A DNA stretch of 17,921 bases from Thermoanaerobaculia bacterium (GTDB lineage: Bacteria > Acidobacteriota > Thermoanaerobaculia > UBA5066): contig JAGOBQ010000018.1 in the NCBI GenBank assembly GCA_017999215.1, positions 1 to 17,921 of the forward strand. Reading direction: 5' to 3'. The notes under the pieces are model-generated. The model did not search any database, was not told where the DNA came from, and worked only from the letters and a program-made list of their open reading frames with translations. This document shows, piece after piece, positions 7,140-14,578 of the stretch. How positions within the stretch are numbered: the first letter of the stretch is position 1; each line of letters begins with the position of its first letter. A program made the translations under genes and the position numbers.

Positions 7140-8696
7140 TTACGGGCGACGATCGTCCGGGACGGCAGCGATGACGTTCCTCCCGGACTCCCGCCGGAAA
7201 CACGAGACGAGAAACGGAGCTCCGAAGGCGGCGAGCAGCAGATAGAGCGCGATGTTCGCGGGCCAGAGGACGTCCGCTGGGCTCCTCGCCGTGAAGATGA
7301 CCAGGGGCATGAACCAGGCTGACAGCCGGATGGAAAGCCTCTCGGCGGCCGCGCCGGCCCCGACGAGGGCGGGACCGAGGAGCCAGGTCAGATACCACTC
7401 GTGATTGCTGGTGTTCAAGGTGAGGAAGTGCGAGAGAAACAGGAAGACCCAGGCCCTCTCCAGTGCGCCCGGCCGGCCCCTGAACCGGTCCCTGACGAGG
7501 AGAACGAGGCTGGCTGCGGCAAGGAGGAAGAACGCCGCGAGCAGGATCCGGCTCATCGCGGGAGCCGGGACCTGGAACAGGAACCGGTCGACGGCGCCGA
7601 GCAAGAAGTGCACGCTGCTCCGGAAAGTCCCGCTCCCGTGTCGGATCGCCGATAGAAGACTCGACGGGAAGCCCGGATAGCGAAGGGCGAGAAGAGCGAC
7701 CGGGAGCGCGAAACCCGCGAGGAAGCGGAGGGGGGCGCGGAAGGAGAGGGCCCTTCCCGACCGCCCCCGGAGAGTCCAGTCTGCGACGAAGAGGGGGAGG
7801 GCGATGAGCGGCGCGTACTTCACGCCGACCGCGCAGGCGAGCGCGAATCCGCAGGAGAACGGGCGGTCGCCACGCCGGAGATCGAGGGCCGCGAGCACGA
7901 ACACCACCATGAGGTGGTCGTTGTGCATGCCGGTCATCGCGCTGAGGAGGACGATCGGGCTGCAGGCGAAGGCGTAGAAGGCGAACGGGGCGCCCCGAGG
8001 CCCGGCCAGCCGGACGACCAGAGCCGACGCGGCCACGTGACAGGCCAGAGTGACGAGCTTGAAGAGGGCGAGGGCGACCTTGATTTTCCCGAAGGAGAGG
8101 GCGGCGAGCCCCGTGGCGAGCGATTGAAAGAGGGGGCCGTAGGTGCCGGGCAGGGTCAGGAAGTCTGGCAGGACATTCGTGAACATGGGATCGAACGCCG
8201 CTGCACCCGTCTGTGCGATCGCGTGCCGGAACGGATCGAGGTCGTACCGGGCCTCGAGCCAGCCGAGGCCAATGTAATAGAAGACGTCGGGACTCAACCA
8301 GGGGAGCCCCACGGAAAAGACGAACGCGACGAGACTGGCGCGGAGGACGAGAGGAGAGCTCGGCACCGATGCCTGTACGAGTCGGAGCCGGGCGGCGATC
8401 GTCGCGTAGAGCGCACCGGCGGCGACGAGGAGCGCCGCCTGGAGGATTCGTCCTGAGAGTACGGCCAGAGGTCCTGCGCCCTGGCTCGACTCGGCGAAGT
8501 ACCCGAGGAAGAAGTCGAACTCGTGCCGGATCAGGTCCATTGGACTCTGGAACCAGAGCCGGAATGACGGTAGGACGAGCAGTACGGAAACGAGGATGGA
8601 AAGGGAGAGGAGCCGGGTCGGCACGCCTTCGTCTGCCGGGCGCAAAGGGGGGGGGGACGGGAGTCGAGAGCCTCCGCCCTCCAGAATGGCACTCAC
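7140..8696 (-). CDS. GT-C polyprenyl-phosphate-sugar-dependent glycosyltransferase, MptB-like
   Basis: This 518-aa integral membrane protein has about 11-12 hydrophobic segments. Such enzymes take mannose (or another hexose) from polyprenyl-phosphate-sugar and extend a glycan on the outer face of the membrane. Matches to the MptA/MptB mannosyltransferase branch are the early Asp137 followed by Tyr-Tyr (SPDVFYYIGLGWLEARYDLDPF region), the TYGPLFQ loop, CSPIVLLSAMTGMHNDHLM, and the late HEWYLTWLLGP segment. The GTG start at 8696 has a strong GGAGGA ribosome site. A run of ten C (coding strand) at codons 14-17 lies before the first membrane helix; an in-frame GTG at 8618 after it is an alternative start without a good ribosome site. 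It stands 440 bases upstream of the inositol operon on the same strand and diverges from the aminotransferase. The sugar donor is inferred from the family only. Confidence 0.8.
   Translation of the reverse strand: MSAILEGGGSRLPSPPPLRPADEGVPTRLLSLSILVSVLLVLPSFRLWFQSPMDLIRHEFDFFLGYFAESSQGAGPLAVLSGRILQAALLVAAGALYATIAARLRLVQASVPSSPLVLRASLVAFVFSVGLPWLSPDVFYYIGLGWLEARYDLDPFRHAIAQTGAAAFDPMFTNVLPDFLTLPGTYGPLFQSLATGLAALSFGKIKVALALFKLVTLACHVAASALVVRLAGPRGAPFAFYAFACSPIVLLSAMTGMHNDHLMVVFVLAALDLRRGDRPFSCGFALACAVGVKYAPLIALPLFVADWTLRGRSGRALSFRAPLRFLAGFALPVALLALRYPGFPSSLLSAIRHGSGTFRSSVHFLLGAVDRFLFQVPAPAMSRILLAAFFLLAAASLVLLVRDRFRGRPGALERAWVFLFLSHFLTLNTSNHEWYLTWLLGPALVGAGAAAERLSIRLSAWFMPLVIFTARSPADVLWPANIALYLLLAAFGAPFLVSCFRRESGRNVIAAVPDDRRP
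8647..8656 (-). repeat. 10-base homopolymer tract inside a coding start
   Basis: Ten consecutive G on the + strand read as C on the coding strand and encode part of Ser14-Pro15-Pro16-Pro17 of the GT-C glycosyltransferase. A one-base slip would put the whole membrane protein out of frame when translation starts at 8696. This is a classic place for phase variation, or for an assembly error. Confidence 0.8.
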
Positions 8697-8701
8697 AAGG
8701 A

Positions 8702-8707
8702 TCCTCC
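8702..8707 (-). promoter_or_regulatory. Shine-Dalgarno site deciding a GTG start
   Basis: On the - strand GGAGGA lies 5 bases before the GTG at 8696. It supports that start over the internal GTG at 8618, and so places the C-tract inside the coding region. Confidence 0.65.
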
Positions 8708-8743
8708 GCGCCTCGAGTCGCTGGATTATGCTCCCTTCCCGCT

Positions 8744-9901
8744 ATGGAACCGACGATGCCGCTCGCCGTCCCTGTCCCCCTCCTCGACCTGAAGAAGCAG
8801 TACGCAACGGTCCGCGACGAGATCCGCGCCGCGACGGACGAGCTCTTCGAGAGCCAGGGATTCATCCTCGGCCCGAAGGTCGAGGCGTTCGAGAAGGCGA
8901 TCGAGGAGTACGTCGGGGTGAAGCACGCGATCGGCATGTCGTCGGGCACCGACGCCCAGCTCGCCGCGATGATGGCGCTCGGCATCGGGCCGGGCGACGA
9001 CGTCGTCACCTCGCCTTACACGTTCTTCGCTTCGGCCGGAGCCGTCGTCCGCCTCGGGGCGCGTCCCGTCTTCTGCGACATCGACCCGGCGACGTACAAC
9101 GTCGACCCGGCGAAGCTGGCCGCGGCGATCACGCCGAAGACGAAGGCGATCCAGCCGATCCACCTCTACGGCCAGTGTGCCGACATGGACCCGATCCTCG
9201 ACGTCGCGAGAGCGAAGGGGATCCCGGTCATCGAAGACGCCTGCCAGTCGCTCGGGGCGGGCTACAAGGGGAAGAAGGCGGGCGCGCTCGGCGACTTCGG
9301 GGCGTTCTCGTTCTTCCCGTCGAAGAACCTCGGCGGCTTCGGCGACGGCGGGATGGTGACGACGAACGACGACGCGATGGCGGCGACGCTGCGCGCACTC
9401 CGGATGCACGGGGAGACGAGCCGTTACCACCACAAGCTCGTCGGCGGGAACTTCCGGCTCGACGCTCTACAGGCGGTCGTCCTCCACGTCAAGCTCCCGC
9501 ACCTCGACGCGTGGGCCGAAGGGCGGCGGCAGAACGCGGCCGACATCGAGCGACGTTTCCTGGAGCACGGCGGAAAGACGTTCGAAGAGGGCGGGATCGG
9601 ATTCCCTCGCGAGGCTCCTGGCCGGCACCACGTCTACAACCAGTTCGTCGTGAGGGTCGCCCGCGGGCGCCGGGACGAGCTGAAAGACCGTCTCACCCAG
9701 CTGAAGGTCGGATGCGCGATCTACTACCCCGTGCCGCTTCACCTCCAGGAGTGTTTCGCGAACCTCGGCGGCAAGGCCGGCGACTTCCCTGTCGCGGAGC
9801 AGGCGGCGCTGGAGACTCTTGCCCTGCCTGTGTTTCCAGAGCTCACGCCCTCCCAGAAGGCCTTCCTCGCCTACCACCTGGCCCAGTTCTCCAAGGAGTA
9901 G
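8744..9901 (+). CDS. DegT/DnrJ/EryC1/StrS family nucleotide-sugar aminotransferase
   Basis: This PLP enzyme transfers an amino group, usually from glutamate, to a keto nucleotide-sugar. From the ATG at 8744 it is 385 aa, the normal length. It shows PLLDLKKQY near the N-terminus, FILGPKVEAFE, GMSSGTDAQ, SPYTFFASAGAV, IHLYGQCADM, EDACQSLG with Asp165 for the PLP ring nitrogen, FSFFPSKNLGGFGDGG with the Schiff-base Lys194, and GGNFRLDALQA. An ATG at 8756 is equally possible. Neither has a ribosome site, and a TATGCT hexamer at 8727-8732 hints at a leaderless message. Only 47 bases separate it from the divergent GT-C gene. It probably supplies an amino sugar for the surface glycan, though no other sugar-nucleotide enzyme is in the window and the exact sugar (3- or 4-amino) is not determinable. 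Confidence 0.92.
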   Translation: MEPTMPLAVPVPLLDLKKQYATVRDEIRAATDELFESQGFILGPKVEAFEKAIEEYVGVKHAIGMSSGTDAQLAAMMALGIGPGDDVVTSPYTFFASAGAVVRLGARPVFCDIDPATYNVDPAKLAAAITPKTKAIQPIHLYGQCADMDPILDVARAKGIPVIEDACQSLGAGYKGKKAGALGDFGAFSFFPSKNLGGFGDGGMVTTNDDAMAATLRALRMHGETSRYHHKLVGGNFRLDALQAVVLHVKLPHLDAWAEGRRQNAADIERRFLEHGGKTFEEGGIGFPREAPGRHHVYNQFVVRVARGRRDELKDRLTQLKVGCAIYYPVPLHLQECFANLGGKAGDFPVAEQAALETLALPVFPELTPSQKAFLAYHLAQFSKE

Positions 9902-9946
9902 GAATCGTCGTCCCGGACGCGGTCGAGTCGGCGTCTTCCGCCTCAC

Positions 9947-9975
9947 TTGACAAGGGAATGCGCAGGTTATAGGTT
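9947..9975 (+). promoter_or_regulatory. sigma-70-type promoter of groESL
   Basis: A perfect TTGACA -35 box occupies 9947-9952. The -10 is weaker: TATAGG at 9968 (15-base spacer) or TAGGTT at 9970 (17-base spacer). The CIRCE operator begins just after it, where transcription should start. Confidence 0.75.
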
Positions 9976-9976
9976 G

Positions 9977-10003
9977 TTAGCACTCGCCCCTGGCGAGTGC
10001 TAA
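9977..10003. promoter_or_regulatory. CIRCE operator (HrcA binding site)
   Basis: TTAGCACTC at 9977-9985, a 9-base spacer, then GAGTGCTAA at 9995-10003 form the perfect consensus inverted repeat. It lies at the expected start of transcription of groES. The HrcA repressor is known to bind this element and release it on heat stress; hrcA itself is not in the window. Confidence 0.97.
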
Positions 10004-10071
10004 CGATCGCCGATCAGCTTCCAAACGGGGTGAACTGCCCCGACAGACCGAGACCCGAGAAGGAGAACTCA

Positions 10072-10365
10072 ATGAAGATCCGTCCTCTCTATGACCGCAT
10101 CCTCGTCAAGAGGGTCGAGCCCAAGGAGCAGGTCCGCGGCGGGATCATCATCCCCGACACCGCCAAGGAGAAGCCGATGGAGGCCACGGTCGAGGCCGTC
10201 GGCGAGGGCAAGTTCGACGACAACGGCAAGCGCGTGGCCCTGACCGTCAAGGCCGGCGACCGGATCCTCATCGGCAAGTACGCCGGCACCGAGATCAAGA
10301 TCGACGAGAACGAGTACCTGATCCTCCGCGAGGACGAAGTCCTCGCGATCGTCGACGCGAAGTAA
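10072..10365 (+). CDS. groES: co-chaperonin GroES
   Basis: GroES is the 10-kDa lid that forms a heptameric cap on GroEL and closes the folding chamber. The 97-aa product has the standard start MKIRPLYDRILVKR, the mobile-loop region EQVRGGIIIPDTAKEKP with the GGI-IP contact residues, and the ending EYLILREDEVLAIVD. The ATG at 10072 has an AAGGAGA ribosome site 5 bases upstream; the frame is open to 9997, but that part lies in the CIRCE and leader region. It is the first gene of a two-gene operon under a CIRCE operator, 15 bases before groEL. Codon use is strongly biased toward C- and G-ending codons, as expected for a highly expressed gene. Confidence 0.99.
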   Translation: MKIRPLYDRILVKRVEPKEQVRGGIIIPDTAKEKPMEATVEAVGEGKFDDNGKRVALTVKAGDRILIGKYAGTEIKIDENEYLILREDEVLAIVDAK

Positions 10366-10380
10366 GGCGAGGTTAGAGAA

Positions 10381-12015
<1,635 letters not shown>

Positions 12016-12027
12016 GAGCTCTCCGCG

Positions 12028-12059
12028 CCGGGGGAACCCGTCCGACGGGATTCCCCCGG
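12028..12059 (+). terminator. stem-loop after groEL
   Basis: CCGGGGGAA-CCCGT pairs with ACGGG-TTCCCCCGG around a CCG loop, with one bulged A. It lies 12 bases after the groEL stop. No T-tract follows, so it may stabilise the 3' end or act together with the next two hairpins. Confidence 0.55.
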
Positions 12060-12084
12060 GCCCCCTCCGGAGATGGGAGGGGGC
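12060..12084. terminator. second stem-loop after groEL
   Basis: CCCCCTCC at 12061-12068 pairs with GGAGGGGG at 12076-12083, with a flanking G-C pair. It directly follows the first hairpin and has no T-tract. Confidence 0.35.
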
Positions 12085-12108
12085 GCCGGAATCGACGGTG
12101 GACCAGAA

Positions 12109-12132
12109 GGCCCGGCGCGAGAGCGCCGGGCC
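12109..12132. terminator. intrinsic terminator-like hairpin between convergent genes
   Basis: GGCCCGGCGC, a GAGA loop and GCGCCGGGCC form a perfect 10-bp stem. It is followed by GTTT on the + strand and CTTCT on the - strand. It can serve both groEL and the convergent gene that ends at 12203. Confidence 0.6.
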
Positions 12133-12202
12133 GTTTCACGTGAGCGCGAGGCCGGGGCAGGGCTCCGGTGGAGAGGAGCGGACCGCGCCCGACCGTCCGG
12201 GT

Positions 12203-13000
12203 TCACTCGTTCGCAGCCGCGAACGTCCGCGCTCCGAGCCCGAACCCCTTCTTCGTGCTCCGGAGCCGGAGCCCCGCCGCCTTCAGCACGTCGCGGCCGA
12301 GCTGGGCGGCCCCCCGGACCTCGGCGAGGAGCTCCTCGTCGGTGACCCGGTTCACGATCCTCTCGACGGCGAGGGGGACGAAGGAGCTGCCGATTCGGAC
12401 GAGGCGGCAGACGAACGGACGCGTCCCGCGCCGGAGGAGCGCGGGCCCGGGGAGGGCGCGACCGGTCGCGAGGTCGAGGATCGTCGCGGACTTGCCGGCC
12501 CAGGTCGCGCGGGCGGCGGTGTCCTCGGCGCGGACGAGCGCCTTCACGGCCCGGACGGCCTCCTTCGGAATGTCGTCGCCCCAGCGTTCGAGGAAGAGGT
12601 CCGCGGCCGTGAGGCGCCCGGTCTCTCCGAGCAGGACGTCGAACGGGAGGCGCGGCGCGAAGAGGTGGGTGAACTCCTCCTCGCCGGCCCCCACGTCCTC
12701 GAGCGCGTGCTCCGCGAGGTCGGCCGCGTGAACGAGCGAGCCGAGCCTGTGGCGCACGCTTCCGCCCGTCTCGGAGACACAGAAGACGTCGACGGCGGCG
12801 ACGGCCGCGAAGACCGCGGCGGTCGCGGCGTCGAAACCTTCGTCCTCGGCGGCGGCGGCGGTCCGCTCGTAGACGAGCGGGGGAGGGACGTCGCCCAGGC
12901 CGGAAGCCTCCGTGGACGATGCAGCGGGAGCGGCGGCGGGGGCGGCGCGCCCGGCGGCCGAGCGGGTGCGCTTCGGGGAGGGCGTGCGAGGCTGTGCCAT
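12203..13000 (-). CDS. hypothetical protein
   Basis: I do not recognise this 265-aa protein. Residues 1 to about 45 are rich in Ala, Pro and Ser with basic residues (KRTRSAAGRAAPAAAPAA), probably disordered; there is no signal peptide or clear membrane segment. The rest looks like a folded alpha/beta domain: acidic DEGFDAATAAVFAAVAAVDVF, an acidic-helical middle (AADLAEHALEDVGAGEEEF), then WAGKSATILDLATGRALPG and SSFVPLAVERIVNRVTDEELL. Coding is supported by the ATG at 13000, high GC at third positions in this frame, and a shared terminator with groEL. The + strand frames opposite it read as Arg/Gly-rich nonsense. It diverges from the HD-domain gene with a 77-base gap. No function is inferred. 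Confidence 0.7.
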   Translation of the reverse strand: MAQPRTPSPKRTRSAAGRAAPAAAPAASSTEASGLGDVPPPLVYERTAAAAEDEGFDAATAAVFAAVAAVDVFCVSETGGSVRHRLGSLVHAADLAEHALEDVGAGEEEFTHLFAPRLPFDVLLGETGRLTAADLFLERWGDDIPKEAVRAVKALVRAEDTAARATWAGKSATILDLATGRALPGPALLRRGTRPFVCRLVRIGSSFVPLAVERIVNRVTDEELLAEVRGAAQLGRDVLKAAGLRLRSTKKGFGLGARTFAAANE

Positions 13001-13077
13001 GAGGGCAAGGGTACCCGCTTCCCGGTCCGGCGGCGACCGCCTCCCCTCGTCGCCGCCGTTCGTGGCACGATCCGCTC

Positions 13078-13674
13078 ATGCCGGGCCGGGCGAACCCGAT
13101 CCTCTCGACGAAGTTCGACGACGCGCTCGCGTTCGCGGTGGACCTCCACCGCGAGCAGCCGAGGAAAGGGACCGGCGTCCCGTACGTGTCCCACCTCCTC
13201 TCCGTCGCCGCGCTCGTCCTCGAGCACGGCGGCACCGAGGACCAGGCGATCGCGGCGCTGCTGCACGACGCGGTCGAGGACCAGGGCGGGCGCCCGACGG
13301 CGGAACGGATCCGCGAGCGCTTCGGCGACCTCGTCGCCGAGATCGTCGACGGGTGCACCGACACGGACGTCTCCCCGAAGCCGCCGTGGCGGCTCCGGAA
13401 GGAAGCGTACGTCGCCCGCGTCCGGAACGAGCCGGCGCACGTGCGGCTCGTCTCGGCGGCCGACAAGCTCCACAACGCCCGGACGATGGTGACGGACCTC
13501 CGGATCCACGGCCCCGCGCTCTGGGAACGCTTCAACGCCGGGCGCGACGAGACCCTTTGGTACCTCGAGTCTCTCGTCGCCGCGTTCCGCGAGGCCGGGA
13601 CGACGCCGATCGTCGAAGAGCTCGCGCGGACCGTCGCCGAGCTCCGGGCCGTCTCCGGGAACGGGCGCGGCTGA
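13078..13674 (+). CDS. stand-alone HD-domain hydrolase, RelA/SpoT N-terminal (MESH1-like) type
   Basis: The 198-aa protein is a single HD domain of the type that hydrolyses (p)ppGpp in SpoT and small alarmone hydrolases. Visible metal and catalytic residues are His39 in PYVSHL, His63-Asp64 in LLHDAVED, Glu67-Asp68, and Asp129 with Asn133 in SAADKLHNART. RERFGDLVAEIVDGCTDT matches the FG--V--LV-G-T region of SpoT. There is no synthetase, TGS or ACT domain, so it would only degrade alarmone if that is its substrate. A pyrophosphohydrolase acting on another nucleotide, or NADPH as reported for animal MESH1, is possible. The start codon ATG at 13078 lacks a clear ribosome site. It is transcribed away from the hypothetical gene and stands alone. 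Confidence 0.85.
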   Translation: MPGRANPILSTKFDDALAFAVDLHREQPRKGTGVPYVSHLLSVAALVLEHGGTEDQAIAALLHDAVEDQGGRPTAERIRERFGDLVAEIVDGCTDTDVSPKPPWRLRKEAYVARVRNEPAHVRLVSAADKLHNARTMVTDLRIHGPALWERFNAGRDETLWYLESLVAAFREAGTTPIVEELARTVAELRAVSGNGRG

Positions 13675-13740
13675 CGGACGGCGGCCGCACGAAGCGGACG
13701 TTTCGGGACGCGCGCCGACTCCCGTTCCCTGATCACGAAC

Positions 13741-13761
13741 GCCGGTGTCGAGAGCACCGGC
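13741..13761 (+). terminator. weak hairpin after the HD-domain gene
   Basis: GCCGGTG and CACCGGC form a 7-bp stem with a 7-base loop, 66 bases after the stop. No T-tract follows. The rest of the 258-base gap to the next gene shows no gene; a TAAACT hexamer at 13871 could be a -10 box for the molybdenum-enzyme operon but has no -35 match. Confidence 0.3.
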
Positions 13762-13932
13762 TTCCGCGGTCTCCCGGCGAACCCGGGGGCGCCGGGCCGG
13801 CCCCGCAGAGGAGCCCACGCCGAGAGCCCGTCGCATCTTCCGCGACGCGGATCGGCTCTTCGTCACGTCGTAAACTGCCCGATCGGGCCGGAGACGCCGC
13901 GCGGCGCCGAGCCCCGGCCCCGGGGAGGACGC

Positions 13933-14574
13933 ATGGCGGACGGCAAGGACGACCGGAACGACCTCGACACGAACGGCGGCGTTTCCCGCCGCGGATTCCT
14001 CGGCTCGGTGGTCCCCGCGGCGGTCGGCGTCGCGGTGGCGAAGGAGGCCCTCGGCGCTCCGGCCGCGGCTCCGGCCGCCGTCGCGGAGCTCCCCGCCGGC
14101 GAGCCGACGAAGCTGACGCTCATCGTGAACGGGAGGACGCACAAGGTCCTCGTCGAGCCGCGCGACACGCTCCTCTCCGTCCTCCGCGAGAAGCTCGGCC
14201 TCGCCGGGACGAAGCCGGGCTGCGAGCGGGGCGAGTGCGGCGCGTGCACCGTCCTGATCGACGGCGTGGCGCGCTACTCCTGCCTCACGCTCGCGCTCGA
14301 GGCCGACGGGAAGAAGGTGACGACGGTCGAGGGGCTGATGGAGGGGGAGGAGCTCGGTCCCGTCCAGAAGGCATTCGTCGAGGAGGACGCCTTCCAGTGC
14401 GGCTACTGCACGCCGGGCCAGGTGATGGCGGCGGAGGGGCTGCTGCGCGAGAACCCCGAGCCCGGGCTCGACGAGATCCGTCACGGCATGAGCGGCAACC
14501 TCTGCCGGTGCGGCGCCTACGCCCACATCTTCAAGGCGGTCGACAAGGCCGCCCGGTTCCGGAAGGAGAGGTGA
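13933..14574 (+). CDS. Tat-exported 2Fe-2S subunit of a molybdenum hydroxylase (PaoA-like)
   Basis: This 213-aa subunit carries two 2Fe-2S clusters that pass electrons from the molybdenum centre to FAD. The N-terminus has a Tat signal, SRRGFLG at 18-24, followed by an Ala/Val-rich stretch. A plant-ferredoxin-like domain follows with Cys97, Cys102, Cys105 and Cys117 (CERGECGACTV...SC), then the helical domain with Cys156/159 in CGYCTPGQ and Cys191/193 in NLCRCG. All eight ligands are present. GGAGGA sits 3-4 bases before the ATG. The gene is first in a three-gene operon with 4-base gaps. The Tat signal and the cysteine layout match periplasmic aldehyde oxidoreductase PaoA of E. coli more than cytoplasmic xanthine dehydrogenase. 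Confidence 0.94.
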   Translation: MADGKDDRNDLDTNGGVSRRGFLGSVVPAAVGVAVAKEALGAPAAAPAAVAELPAGEPTKLTLIVNGRTHKVLVEPRDTLLSVLREKLGLAGTKPGCERGECGACTVLIDGVARYSCLTLALEADGKKVTTVEGLMEGEELGPVQKAFVEEDAFQCGYCTPGQVMAAEGLLRENPEPGLDEIRHGMSGNLCRCGAYAHIFKAVDKAARFRKER

Positions 14575-14578
14575 CGCC

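Noticed and set aside
7081..9009. 642-codon frame on the - strand overlapping the GT-C gene
   Set aside because: It is Arg/Pro/Ser-rich without hydrophobic segments. The overlapping frame encodes a proper membrane glycosyltransferase with family motifs and a strong ribosome site.
12098..13492. 464-codon + strand frame opposite the hypothetical protein
   Set aside because: It is Gly/Arg/Glu-rich with no motif and runs through both the hypothetical and the HD-domain gene. It is a codon-bias shadow.
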